A stretch of 64,000 nucleotides of DNA from Epiperipatus broadwayi (GCA_028023455.1 JAQFVV010000001.1:24419401-24483400), one strand, 5' to 3'. Counted from the first letter of the stretch, positions 24,561 to 37,680 are shown. Notes: generated from the letters alone by a model not told the origin. Program-made: numbers and translations.

Positions 24561-26570
24561 CCCCCATGAGGTATGAATTGGTTTTATTTATTAATTTAAG
24601 CAATATTACATTTACAAAGAACTATCTAAAATATTTTGTATTCCCATCTATACATTGTTACATGATTAAAAAAAAAGAATCAATTTATGCATTAGACATG
24701 TTTCAAGCATTTAACAGTTCTCATCAAGTGCTTTTGAAGCAGACCAAGATTCCACCAATACAACAAAGCATTTAAATGCATGAAACCCATGACGTATGAA
24801 GTCCAACATTGCAACATATAGATGGAAATGGCAAATACAGTAGATGGTGCATTGATCATTTTTCTACTTTTCAGTTTCAAGATTTCCTGTTCTATGATCT
24901 CATCTACTTGTGAGCAATAAAAACTAAATATTCAGATCAGAGCCAGGTTATAATTTCATTCATTTACTATCCAATAAATAATGCTTCATGCTTTCTAGAT
25001 AGTTATTTTTGAGTTTTCTTTGCTATGAGAGCTCAAATCTAAAATCAATAAAAAGAATTAACCAAATGTTCTGCTCAGTACCTTTTTTTTTTTCAACACT
25101 ATAAAATTCTTACAAAAATGAAAAAAAAAAAAACTTCCTCCCCATTATATTTGTTTCTGGAATTTATTTATAACTATTTCCAGCTCAACAATTTGCTCTG
25201 ACATTATTCTCATTAGATTATTAAATATTATTTAAGAATGAATATTTGTTTAAAAAATTAATTCTGTAATGTCTGACATAAAAAAAACATAAAACCACTA
25301 AACCAGAGATAGAATAAAAACTTTCATTCACAGTAATATATTTTTATTCAATCACATATTTTCATCATCTTCTCAATATTCATTCTAAAAATATTATTTG
25401 TTTAATGTCTGCAAGAATTTCTTAATTTAGGCAGGAAAAAAGCTGACTCATTAAAGAAACGTAATTTTTACTCATTATATTTATACTACCTGGTTTTAAG
25501 TCTCACTAATATTTTTCCTCATGATTTGGGGCAGATATAAATTTATTGAATATGTTATGGTAAAAATTATGTTATATATTATTTTTTCTAGTTTCAGAAA
25601 TTTTAATACTTTTATTTCCTTGTCACTGTGTACATATTTTTTTTCCATCACACACAAACGTTGTAGAAATTCAATTTCAGAGCTTCTAGTCTGATGACAA
25701 AATAAATAATGGCTTTTTCTTCCTCTTGTAGTGCCCTCTATGGCAATTGGTGACATCTCCAGATTGCAAGTTTGGTCCTAAAGGTCTAATCATGTGCACA
25801 CATATAATAAGCAATCAGGAATACTATCTCTAATTTGTTAAAATAAAACAATAATCTGGGAATTACATGCCTGACTTGGATATGCAATAATAATCAGGAA
25901 TGTTGCATCTGACTAAACGACGATTAGGAATTTATTCAAATGGTACAGTCGTAAAACAATCTCCAAAACAATGACAAAGACTCCTTCATCTTTTTCTGCC
26001 AAATCTAAAACAATAAAGCTCCCTTCAATTACACTCTTCCCTTCTCTCTTAATCTTTTTCCAACTTTAAAAGGTGGACATTATGATGGTCTTTCCTTCAT
26101 TTTTTCTTTATATTTTCTTTCTGTTTCTTCTTTTATGTCATCTAGTTTATTTTCAAGTAATTTAGTTTTACTTACAAGTCAGTGATCTAAATGATATCAA
26201 TTATGGGAACTGTTTAAATGAATAGAGACATACTTTATTTTAGTCTGTTTATTCTTTTCAATATTTCTGCCCCTTTTTGAATTTAATTATAAAAATACTA
26301 TATATACACTAATATGAGCTTAACTTTTCCAGTACAAACTGAACTAAAAGTAAAATGTTAACGACATAGGCAATTTTCTATTAATTTGAATTTTTTTTTT
26401 CTAATTAAAAATCATGAATTCTCCCAACACTAAAAAACTTCATAGATTTAAATATTTATAATGATTTAAAAAAAAAAAATTGTTATAGTTTGCCTCTACT
26501 CCTAGGTAAATGCTTCGCTTGTCTTATCCTTGTTTCAACACTAATGCCTAGTACTAGGCAACAAATCTAT
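24561..26570. other. No gene assigned; two unassigned open stretches
   Basis: The overlapping frames at 24566-24775 (plus) and 24692-24880 (minus) and a minus frame at 25496-25756 (86 residues, beginning MSPIAIEGTTRGRK) are open but match nothing I recognise. The last has a basic N-terminus. None has splice sites or ends I can defend. The remainder is AT-rich. Confidence 0.45.
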
Positions 26571-26574
26571 TTAT

Positions 26575-26669
26575 TGTCAAGCATTGGTGATCAGCACAGC
26601 TGCATTACAAGTTGTCCCAGGTTAGCGAGTTCGCTTCCCAGTCGATGCTATGACACATGAAAAAAAAAA
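26575..26669 (+). mobile_element. tRNA-derived SINE, family A, internally shortened
   Basis: TGTCAAGCATTGGTGATCAG, then GCGAGTTCGCTTCCCAGTCG, ATGCTATGACAC and an A9 tail. Compared with 46366-46474 it lacks part of the A-box region, so pol III transcription is unlikely. Confidence 0.8.
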
Positions 26670-28790
26670 GACAAAAATTGTCATTATATTTATGCCTACT
26701 TATCGATTTTAAAGTCAGCCAGTCATTATAATCGTTACTTTTTTCAATATTTGATTGTATATTAAATGTTTTTCAGAAATAAAATAAACTTTTAAAAAAG
26801 TTTTAAATTCTGTGATCATTCTTATTAACACAATAATTATTTCTGATTAAAATTTATTTAGTTCTATCATATACATTCATAAAAGCCTATTTATCATAGT
26901 TAACTTAAAGTCCAAATTAATGCACCATAATATAATCAATCATTAGATGCCTTTATTATTTTTATATTTAATAAATTATGTATTCACATTTTTTTTATAT
27001 ATTTGATCAAATTAATTCAATTTACAATTAATAAGTGATTTTTAAATAAATTTTTATTTAATTCCTAAGAAATAATTACACAGAGAGAATATTACTTAAA
27101 TATTCCATTCTTTAATAAAATCAGATGTGTTAATGATCACTGATGATTAAGCCATCATAAATAGCCATTCTGTCATCCCTATTATCTAAAGTCTTAGAAT
27201 GTGGATTCATTCCACCTTTTTTCTCTTATTTATTGCCTTTTTCTTGTTTTATATCTGTTAGTATCGGACTCATTTAATGTGTTCTACTATGTATAAATTA
27301 CATCTTTTTGTTTCTGACATTGCAGTTAAAACTTTTTTTATACTTCATTACCAACACTAATATATTTAAACTCTTGCTTTAAACTCTACCAATTCTATTT
27401 AGCCAAAAAGTTTTTGTCATCAGTTTTATATTAGTTTGTACTTATTACAAATATTTTGGATGTTGATATTTTTTATCCGATTAACCCAACTGCCCTTTAG
27501 AATATTTTATTCAGTTCTCTCAATTTTTTTATCATTTTACATTTTGCTGTCTTTTTTTTAAAATTATCATTGAATTTATGACATCCATTTAAATTTTGTT
27601 TGGTTTTATCTGAGCCAAAATTTTCTCAAATTCACTTTCAATTACCTTTTCCACATACATCCATAGTTCATCAGGTTAGCCATTGGTTACATCCCAAACA
27701 TTCAACTGATTTCCATTTCTATAATAGACTTCTGTTATATATATTAAAAACATTGGACATCAACACAGCATATTTTTGTGAATTCCACCCATTATGTTTT
27801 GGTACAGGTTAATCTGTAAAAAATCATTGAACTTTCAAAAATTTTAATTACTTTTCCTTGATTTTCATTTCTAATCACAAAAAATATATTTTGATAACAG
27901 GTTTGACAATTTATGCTTGAACTGATAATAAGCATAGTGTTCTTTCAATTTAAAATCTCAGTCCAATTTGTTTTCTTAACTTCTAAGATGTCAGAGTAAT
28001 CAATTCATTTCGATTTTTACTAAATCAAGCTTTTCCTATCATATTACATTGTCCACGTTCCATCAATATAATGATCTAACCATGACTTTGGATTTTTCTT
28101 TTCTACAGAACAAATATTGGAAATTAGATATTGATATGTCTTGCATTAGCATAGTGGAGTATCAAATTTTACCCATGAGATGTTATCATCCAAGAGCTGA
28201 AAGATCATTATTATAAACAATTAATATACTATGAATAAAGTGCAGCACTAATATCTTGGTTATTTTTATAAGAAGAATTCTGTACTGTGTTCCTTGCTTA
28301 TGTTGTTGCAACATTACAATATTATTTACTATAGCTCCACACAGAGTAACTATCTAGAAGAATACTCATTCCAAGAAATACATTTACAATGTATACACAT
28401 TTTTGATAAGCAAAGAATACTTGATGTATGGATGCTTTTTGTGTGTTTTGTGTAGAGATCATTTTTGTTGTTTACTAATCTAATAAAGTCTTTTCTTCTT
28501 TTTATACAAATTATTTCAGAAATGTTGGCTCAATGCAAAATGAAAAATAATCAAAAACCAGTAGTTGGAAGAGTATCATTTATAAGCTTACATATAATGA
28601 TTTACTTCAATTAAACACACATGTCTTAACAACCTGATCTCAATTAACGCCCAATTGCTATTACATCAAATTTAATAATTTTTTTTTGTGAATTCTTAGT
28701 AAACTGCTAATACCTGAAATATTTTTGATATAAGAATTTGTTTTAGCTATATCATTCACTCAATAATCTTGCAAAGATCATTTTCAAAAT
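26670..28790. other. Possible degenerate minus-strand coding relic, unassigned
   Basis: Between about 27,100 and 28,160 the minus strand keeps short readable stretches (for example HSKTLDNRDDRMAIYDG near 27,200). Base composition there is more even than in the flanks. I cannot assign a family. The plus-strand frame 27600-27812 is probably a shadow. Confidence 0.3.
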
Positions 28791-28796
28791 AAAAGT

Positions 28797-29148
28797 ATAG
28801 GTAGTAGTGGTTAGGCATAGTGTGGCTGCTAGGTGATGCTGCAGTACCATCAAGAACCCCCAAGAAACCTGAAAGTGATAAATTTCTATTCAAAAATTGC
28901 TGAAATTGATAAATTAAAATGCCTAAAGCAAAATAAATTGAACAAATCCTTCTAAAATACAAATTAAAAAAATCATTATAGCATATTTTACAAGAATTTG
29001 TTTGATTTACTTTGCCTTAGGCATTTTAATTTGTCAATTTCAGCAATTTTTGGATAAAAATTTATCACTTGCAGGCTTCTTGGAGATTCTTGTTGGTACT
29101 GCGAACCACATAGCAGTCGCAGTATGCCTAACCAACTACTACCAATAT
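28797..29148. repeat. Foldback element, arms about 150 bp
   Basis: The left arm (from TAGGTAGTAGTGGTTAGGCA) and the right arm (ending TGCCTAACCAACTACTACC) are inverted repeats over about 150 bp, separated by about 35 bp. Shared blocks include AAAAATTGCTGAAATTGA and AAATTAAAATGCCTAA. Each arm contains a smaller hairpin; in the right arm read on the minus strand it is ACTGCGA...TCGCAGT. No coding capacity. Confidence 0.8.
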
Positions 29149-29954
29149 CCTAAGTAATTTAAGTCAGTGTTAATGTTTATTTGATACCAAGATATATTAA
29201 TATTATATTTAGTTTTATATAGATATAAAATATACTTATTCACTGCATGCATATAACATTTGTAGTACACTATACATATATTTAAAAATAAATAAGTACC
29301 AAGTTTCAAGAGAATATGAAAGCAATAATAAAAATAAGCTATGAATTAAGAATATAAAATTAGTATTTTAAAGAGACTACTGTGTTGTTTCCCTTTTAAA
29401 CCACTTAATTTCTCTTAAAAAAAATACATTAAAGAATGTTTTTTGTAACAACAATAAAGAGTTGTTTTTTTTTTTTAAAAAAAAAAAACAACAACTTCCC
29501 TAATAACTAGTAATGAGTATTCTTTTTAGGTGTATCACTTTTATAAATTAAAAACAACTATATATATAAAATAGAAATTCATATAAAATTACAATACTTG
29601 CCAAAAAAAAAATAATTTTTTTTTACTAAAATTCTTCCACAACCATGGTTTCATCTATTACCAAATAGCTCTTTTCAAGTAAAATTCAACAAAAACATTC
29701 AACTCTTAAAAAGGTCTAATTGTTAATAGATAAAACAATGGTTATGGCAGAATTTTAATAAAAAACGTTTTTGACTAATATTATAATTTCTATTTTATTT
29801 ATAATTACTAGTATAGCGTTAGGATATATCTATTGTTGTATATTAAATGTTTAACACTTTAAAGACAAGTAAGTTTTTTTTTCTTTTGTATTTTTTGCAT
29901 CTTTTCATTTTACAATTGCAGCCTTTAAGTTCTAAAAGTGAAATCATTTATACA
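29149..29954. other. No gene seen; AT-rich spacer
   Basis: Homopolymer A and T runs near 29,470 and 29,620, nothing else recognised. Confidence 0.6.
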
Positions 29955-32010
29955 ATTGTATTATAAATAAAAAGTGGAAGAACAACATTGTGAAAATTGA
30001 AGGTGTATCAGACAATGGCAAGATTAGTTATTGAATGGTGAAACCAAAAAGTTTATTCAGATTTATGCCCCAACAAGTTCACATTGTGATGAAGAAGTAG
30101 AGGATTTTTATATGGATATACAAAAGACTTTTGATCAAACAAAATAACATTTAATAATTGTCATGGGAGAATGTTTACATTGGTAAACAATTAAAAAATG
30201 AAAATATTATAAATAAATGTAGTTATGGTGATAGAAATGGAAGGGGACATAGTCTTGTATTTTTCAGAAAAAGAAAAACTTTATATTATGAATTCTTTTT
30301 TTGAAAAAAAAAGAGCTAAACATAGACATGGAATCCAGACGAAGGTACAGCAGTAGTGTATTATATTTTGACTAACAGGAAATATGTATTTTAAGATTGT
30401 AATGTGCTTAATAAATTCAACACATGAAATGATTATTGATTTGTGAAATGTAAGGCACATGTTAAACCAAAACTAGAGAGATAAAAATTAAGAAAAACAA
30501 TATTCATAGTTGATGTTCCTAATCTTCTGAAACATTCCAATGAATTTAAATTAGAACTTACAAATAGTTTTCAAACATTAACAGATTTTGAACTTGACTC
30601 AGATTTGAATGAAATCAATAGAAATAATGGATAATTTAAAAACTGCAATAGATAGCTATTATATAAAAAAAGCAGCAATTGACCAGAAACATTTCCACTG
30701 TGACAAGACAATTTATGAAGAAAAAAAAGAACACAGAAATGTATATAAATGACAAATTAAGGATTGAATATTTAAAATTTTGTAAAATGGTGTGAAAGAA
30801 TTGGTAATGATATGAGGTGGTGGTCATGTGATGTTTATTGGCAGAAAGTATAATTGTGAATTAGCAAGGAAAGCTACACAAGATAATAAAAATTGCAAGA
30901 GTGTAAACCATTTTGGTATTAATAGGAAACATTTCTACAGTAAGAAAAAATGATGGAACTATAATTAAAAAAAAAGATGGCATCATGAAATTTGTAGAAG
31001 AGTTCTATCAAAAATTATATAACAACAAAGTATCTCCTATGATTACTTTATCTTCTGAATAGCTCAGGATTTTAAAAGTGACACATGCAATTAAATTTAT
31101 GAAGGTAAAAATGGAATTATAATCAATATCTTAAAAGAAACATATGAAGAAATAGAAAACTTTGATAAAGATGTACCAGATAACTGGAAGAATGCAGTAG
31201 TAATATTAAAATTTAAAGGATATAAAGTAGATAGAAATTACAGATATATCAGTCTTTCATCAGATCTATACAAACCTTTTACCAGGATAATTACCACTAG
31301 TCTGCAAAAAAACTTTGGATTTTAACCAACCAAAAGAGCAAGCTGAATTTAAAAATGATTTTAGTCCATTGAATCATATCCAAGTATCAAGAGAAATTAC
31401 AGAAAATGAATATGAGATGCCATTATGCTTTGGATTTATATTTTATGAAAAGACATTTGATTCTATAAACATTTTTTCAGTATTTGAATTTTGGATTATC
31501 AAGGTATAGATCGAGAATATTGTCACATTCTGAAGAATATTTATAAAAAATACAACAGCAAACAATTCAATTAATGATGGTAGGGAGATTAACATTGAGA
31601 AAGGCATATGACTTTCCATCTCCAAAACTTTTTACAGCAATTTTGCAAGAAATATTTTGTGGATTAAAATGAAAAAGGATAAAAGTAAATGAAGAACAAG
31701 TGACCTAGATTTTGCAGATAATATAATTGTTTTTGCAAATAAAGTTTTAGAGCTTTGGGAAATGTTGCAAGAGTTATCAGATAAAGGTAAGAAAATAGGA
31801 CTAAGGGTAAATGTTAAAAAAAATATTGTTCAATGGATTTTCTCTAAAAATAAATAAATAGTTTTGATAATGATGAGTTAGAAGTTAACAATTACAAATA
31901 CCTTGGAGTCAGATTATTACTACAGATTGAAACATAATAGACAAAATTAATCATAGAATTAAACTTGGTTGAAATACTTTTGATGTAAAGAACTCAATAC
32001 TAAAAAAATT
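29955..32010 (+). pseudogene. RTE-type LINE copy 1, truncated at both ends
   Basis: It starts inside the endonuclease (INKKWKN near 29,965, corresponding to 33,768 in copy 2) and stops before the thumb domain. Recognisable blocks: a GVSDN variant of the GVSDR block, YEKTFDSINIFSV (motif A) near 31,450, and LDFADNIIVFANKVLEL near 31,705-31,755. The last is the catalytic FADD with the second Asp changed to Asn. The SDH block of the endonuclease reads as DY. Relative to copy 2 it has an extra stretch of about 28 bp near 30,822-30,848 (GGTCATGTGATGTTTATTGG). Stops and frameshifts throughout. The open frame at 31315-31509 is part of it. Confidence 0.75.
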
Positions 32011-33430
32011 CAAAATTAAAAAAAGTTTTTTATTATACAAACTCCATATATATATAACTTCATCTTGTCTTTTAAATAAATCTTGTGTAAAATATTTGCA
32101 GAGGTCCCTACTGTCCATTTTCAGGTGCATAGTCTTAAGGTTACAGCCTTAATAAATATTACTATAACTTCATCTTATATATTTAACATTAAATACAGAT
32201 ATTACATTTTGTCATGTAATTACACTAGCTGTGATATTTCCCTACATTCAGGTGAATAACATTTTATTCTTGCATGCTTTAACAATGAAATAATAAATGC
32301 AGCAATGCAGTCACATTAATGAGAACGATTGTTATTGTATTGTTTTCTGTAACAGTATGATAGTAGTTGGAAATGATAGATAATTATCTTTTTGTTTTTA
32401 ATAACTTATTTTATATTAAAATTATAAACCTAGTTTTCAATCTATGATTACAGAAAATGCATTAGAGTAATATGTATGCCTAATATAATATTGAAAATGG
32501 TCATTATATTATGAAGTTTTAAAAGCTTCTGGTTTGTGAAATTGTAGCTGGATATTTGTCTTTATGAATGAGGTATTAATCAGGAAACATGGAAATAAAA
32601 AAAAATTGTGGGCTATTTTCAGAATTAATTCTTCCCCAAATGACATGTTCCACATAGTAGGCTACTAAAAACATTTCCTTTTTTTTACTTCTCAAATACT
32701 CAGTTACTTTTTTTTTTTTTTAGAATAATCAATCATCTTTTCTCCCCCTACCTCTTTGAAACTTTTCATAATCCCATGCACATCACAACTCAATTTTCTT
32801 TACAAATCGATTCCACTCACTGTTTGTAACTATTACTTTTATTATAATTTAGATTTACTATCGTACAATTTATATATAGAATTTTAATCTACTCTTTTCC
32901 TAATTGTCAATGTTTCTATTCCATATTGCTTTAATTATATTTTTTAAATGCTTTTTATTGAAGTTGAACAATGTTTATTTGTTAACTCGCTAGAGGGCGG
33001 TATATATATTTTTTAATTTTTAAAATTCATAATTAATGTTTTCAATATAACTTGGTGAAATTTTTTTCTTAAAAGATATATGAAAATGATAGGACATTAT
33101 TTTTTTAAATAGGTGACTTCTATACAGAGTATACACATTAATTTACTGCAGAAATACCGTGATATATATATACTATAGGTATCAAATTGATTTTAAGTAA
33201 AATTATAAATATTAAGTTCATTTACAATATAATTTTGATAAGAAATAAAAAAAAAAATCCAAAGTAAAAATATTAAACATTTATCACTTAAAATAATATT
33301 TCCTATTTTTAATCACTTATATACTCATTAAAAAAACCAATAAACACCATGGTCTTTTTTCTCAGTTGCCTGATAAGGCAGAATGAAAGTATGTGTAAAT
33401 GATAAATATTTTTCCAATAGATATATGCAA
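32011..33430. other. No gene seen; AT-rich
   Basis: No open frame of note. A 12-base T run lies near 32,709 and (TA)n tracts near 33,002 and 33,162. Nothing supports a gene. Confidence 0.55.
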
Positions 33431-33439
33431 TCATGACAG

Positions 33440-36115
33440 ACAAAAATAAATCATGGCCCTTATTCCCAGAAGGCTGTAAAGTCACCAACCAAGACTGCGG
33501 TTGGTGGAAAGGCGGAGGGTGCTAAGAATCCCGATTGCAGATCCAGACTGCCATTTGATGACTTTTTATTTAGGTACTTACAACTGCAGATCACTTTCAA
33601 AGTGAAGGAAGATTGCAAGAATTAGAAGAACTGTCTTATATCAAATGGGACATTATTGGACTTTGTGAAGTTAGAAAAAAAGGTGAAGAGACAATTGATT
33701 TAAAAAGTGGACATGCACTCTATTATAAAGACACAAATATTGGAAATACAAGTGGAATAAGATTCATTATAAATAAAAAGTGGAAGAACATTGTGGAGAT
33801 TGATGGTGTATCAGACAGAGTGGCAAGATTAGTTATACAACTTAATAGCAGATACCAAATGCAGATAATTCAGGTTTATTCCCTAACAAGTTCTCACAGT
33901 GATGAAGTAGATTTTTATATGGATGTATAAAAGGCTTTTGATCCAAGTAAACATTTTAAAATTGTCATGGGAGACTTTAATGTTGAATTGGTAAACAAAT
34001 GAAAGTGCTGTAGGTAATTTTGGTTGTTGTAATAGAAATGAGAGGACATAGACTTGTGGAATTTGCAGAAAAAGAAAAACATATTATGAATTATTTTTTT
34101 GAAAAAAATGTTAAAAGGAAATGGACATGGAAGCATCCAAAGAAAGATGCAGCAGAATTGGATTATATTTTGACCAACAGAAAATACATATTTCAAGATT
34201 GTAATGTTTTTAATAAATTTAACATAGGAAGTGATTATCGATTAGCAAAATACATACGCGTTAATGCAAAAATTAAAGAGACAAAAATTATTAAGAAAAC
34301 AATATTTATAGTTGAAATTCCTAATCTTTAGAAATATTCTAATGAATTTAAATTAGAACTTACAAATCGGTTTTCAAGTATTAGTAGATTTTCAACATGA
34401 TTCAGATTTGAATGAAATTAGTTTGAAAATAACTGATACACTTTTAAAAACGGCAACAGATAGCTGATAGAAAAAAAGCAGCAACTGACCAATAAAATTT
34501 CTACTGAGATTAGAAAATTTACAAAAAAAAAAAGGAATATGAAGATATACAAAAATGATGCATTAAAAAGGATTGAATATCTCAAATTTTGTAAAATGGT
34601 AAGGAAAAGAATTGAAAATGATATAAGAAAGTATAACTGTGAACTCGCAAGGAAAGCTGTAGAAGAGAATAAAAATCTCAAGCATGTAAAACAACATTTG
34701 AGGTATTGGTAGGAAATTTATATCTGCAATAAAAAAAATGGAATTATATTACTAAAAAGAGACATCATGAAATGGGTAGAAAACTTCTATCAAAAATTAT
34801 ATAGTAATAAAGAACAAGTACCTCCTATATCTATATCTTCTAAATTGCCCAAAATTAAAAACAGGTGGAGAAATAATTTTTTTTAGCAGTTGTATACCAA
34901 ATGTCTAAATGATAGACATACCAGATGATTGGAAGAATGCAGTATTAATATTTAAAAAGGATGATAGATATTAGAAATTAAACCTATCAGCCTTTTATCA
35001 GTTTTATACAAAATTTTAACAAAGATAATTACAACTCGTCTACAGAGAACATTGGTTTCCACTAACCAAGAGAACAAACTGGATTTAAGTGGTTTTAGCA
35101 CAGTAGATCATATCCAGGTATTGAGAGAAGTTATAGAAAAGACAAATGAATATGAGTTGCCATTATGCTTTGGATTTGTAGATTATGAAAAAGCATTTGA
35201 TCTATAAACATTTCTTCAGTGATTAAAGCATTGGATCATCAAGGTATAGATCCCAGATATTGTCATATTTTAAAGAATATTTATAAAAATGCAACAGCAA
35301 CAATTAGATTACATAATGATACCAAGGAGGGTGATACCATATCTCCAAACTTTTTACAGCAGTGCTGCAAGAAGTATTTTGTGGATTAAAATGGGAAGCT
35401 AACGAAGTGAAAGTAAATGATTATTTAAGTCATTTAGATTTTGCAGATGATGTAGTTGTTTTTGCAAATAATGCTTTAGAGCTGCAGGAATTATCAGATG
35501 AAAGTAGGACTAAAGATACATGTTAAAGACAAATGTTTAATGGATTTTCTCAAATATGAAAATAAAGATTGATGAGTTAGAAGTTAACAGCTACAAATAC
35601 CTTGGTCAGATTAGAACATAATGGATGAAAGTGATTATAGAATTAAACTTGGAGTGATTTTGGTAGAAATAACTTGATACTAAAAGGAAATATGCCTATA
35701 TGTTTGAAAAGGGTTTTTAATGTTTTACCAGTTCTTATGGATCTGAGATTTGGACACTTAATAGAAGAGCAATTTTACAGACTTATACCATTCAAAGAAG
35801 TATGGGGAGATATTGGGAATAACAAGCAAGATCGAAAGCACAATATGGGTAAGAGAAGAAACAGGTGTTACTGACCTCATTGAAAAAAAGTAAAAGACTG
35901 AAGTGGATTGGGCTGGACATATTGTTAGAAGAGATAATAGATGGACAATTGAAATCTTAAACTGGATTCCAAGAGATTGTAAAAGACCACATATGAGATG
36001 GATGAAATAAGCAAGTGTGCAGAGATGATGTGGAGAAGAGAAACTAAAGATCAGAGATGGATTGAACTTGGAGAGCTTCATCCTGCTGTGGATTGATAAT
36101 GATGATATACTCATA
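33440..36115 (+). pseudogene. RTE-type LINE copy 2, nearly full length but inactive
   Basis: The 5' part (33,440-33,612) has AAGTCACCAACCAAGACTG and GTGCTAAGAATCCCG, which look like the usual leader. The endonuclease starts near 33,613 with WDIIGLCEVRKKGEE. GDFNVE follows near 33,969, then FGSDYRL, where functional copies have SDH, so the catalytic His is changed. RT motif A is FVDYEKAFD near 35,180, motif B EGDTISPNF near 35,330, and motif C LDFADDVVVFANN near 35,440, with both Asp kept. A thumb with GYWEEQA-like blocks, then an RTE C-terminus near 36,050-36,100 (ASSCCGLIMMIYS in one frame), and a GATAATGATGAT 3' repeat follow. Several frameshifts and stops. RTE endonucleases of this type are often mis-annotated as craniofacial development protein 2. 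Confidence 0.85.
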
Positions 36116-36305
36116 CTAAATATGGTATGTCACAAGGGTATACATTTTAACTACATCGTACTTTAAATTGATTGGACATTTATAGTCGATATATATCACT
36201 GTATATTTCTGCTATATAGTCAGTGTCCAGTTAATTTAAAGTGTGACATAGTTTTATATTTACTGTACCAATACTAAAATTTAAAAATAATCATATATAT
36301 ATATA

Positions 36306-36868
36306 TTGGACTATTTCCATCATTTAATTTGTGTGTGAATGTCTTTAGAAAAGTTTAATTTTAGTTAAATATTTCAAATGTATTCAACTGCTAGTAATAT
36401 CACAGCAAACAGGTTAGTATATGCACTAACTGTTAGTAATATCACAACAGGTTAGTATATGCACGTTTTGAGAGGTATTTTTCTCCCCTCTTCTTCATGT
36501 GTTGCTGGCCTGACCAGTGACAGTATTAGCATGGGATTCGAACGTGCCACCCTAGATTCTTGAATTTTAAGGTAATACTCTAACCAACTGAGCCATGCAT
36601 GCAACACCTGAAGAGGGGAGAAAAATACCTCTCAAAACGTGCATATACTAACCTGTTTGCTGTGATATTACTAACAGTTAGTGCATATACTAACCTGTTT
36701 GCTGTGATATTACTAAAATTTGTTTGCTGTGATATTACTAACAGTTGGTGCATATATTAACCTGTTTGCTGTGATATCACTAACAGTTTAATGCATTTAG
36801 AATATTTAACTAAAATTAAACTTTTCTAGACATTCACACTTTAAATGGAAATAGTCCCATATAAAAAC
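36306..36868. repeat. Foldback element with tandem repeats in its arms and a SINE head in its loop
   Basis: The arms (36306-36504 and 36601-36868) are inverted: GGACTATTTCCAT...TAGAAAAGTTTAATTTTAG on the left and its complement on the right. Within the arms a unit of about 42 bp (TTAGTATATGCAC, TAGTAATATCACAGCAAAC) is repeated, twice on the left and about four times on the right. Innermost are TGCACGTTTTGAGAGGTATT and TTTCTCCCCTC with their inverse, a near-perfect 35-bp stem. The loop carries the tRNA-like sequence at 36529-36598. This is the architecture of FB-type foldback elements. No transposase is encoded. Confidence 0.8.
36529..36598 (-). mobile_element. tRNA-like pol III promoter in the foldback loop (family D)
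   Basis: On the minus strand: GCATGGCTCAGTTGGTTAGA, with a perfect A box (TGGCTCAGTTGG), and B box GTTCGAATCCC, ending CCATGC. GCATGG pairs with CCATGC as a 6-bp acceptor-like stem, 70 nt overall. The T stem is poor, so it is a tRNA-derived SINE head rather than a tRNA gene. Sitting in the loop of an RNA-foldable hairpin, a pol III transcript could read through one arm. Confidence 0.7.
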
Positions 36869-37680
36869 ACAGCTAGAACACCATCGTCACAAACCTTCAG
36901 AAAAACAATATATATATTAAAGGCTTTTATTGATCATGCACTAAAAAATGTTTCTTCAAACTCTCCATGCTTTTATTTAAAGTTAAATATAAAAACCCCA
37001 ATTGTGGATGAACAATTAATTTTTTTCTTTTTAGTGCAGTTAACAAAATAAATTTTTTTAAAAATCTTTATTATTTAAATTTAATTTCATTGGATGGGAA
37101 ACTTTTTTAACAAGGGACATATGGATGTCTAGCTCTCTAGCGGATGTTTAAAAAAGTTTCACTTTCTGATACATGTGATACCATAGGAAAATATTGCAAT
37201 CACACTGAAAAATGACTATTTTCACCAAAAGCTTTTAAAATTCATTTTGGCAATTTTAGAATGTAGTGTCATATGTGGCCAAATTTTGTTTTATAATAAA
37301 CCAAATATGTATAACTTGATTATATAATTCAATATTTTTGTTGGTTAAAAAAATTCTTATGCACAGGCAGCAGTTTGTCCATCCCTAGGCTATAGAATAA
37401 TTTTCTATTTTACTATAAACCAATGTACCCAGCCTATGGAAATTGGTTGCTTTATCAAATTTTTTAAAGATTTAATATAAATTAAATCAAAATATTTTTA
37501 TATAAATGTGAGAAATGTAACCAGCCTGAAAGGCAGTCATTTTTGTAATAAATTGTTTAATACACTTCAGAAATGTACCTAGCAAAGTATTAACAAAGCT
37601 AAATTAAAAATATACCACTTATATTTGATTTGTGAAATAGAAAGCGTTATGGGCAATTTTGTGATGTGGCTACACCTTTA
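36869..37680. other. No gene seen
   Basis: 36,869-36,930 continues the repeat shared with 22205-22290. Beyond that no open frame above 70 residues and no element ends are recognised. The plus-strand frame at 36845-37051 has no recognisable domain. Confidence 0.55.

Noticed and set aside
25496-25756. 86-residue minus frame starting MSPIAIEG as a gene
   Set aside because: Composition is somewhat gene-like, but no family, splice sites or neighbours support it; left as unassigned.
36529-36598. Functional tRNA gene on minus
   Set aside because: The acceptor stem and A and B boxes look right, but the T stem does not pair and the sequence sits in a foldback loop; a SINE head is more likely.
36400-36800. 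CRISPR-like or satellite array from the repeated 42-bp unit
   Set aside because: The units are few, inverted about a central stem and without regular spacers, so they belong to the foldback arms.
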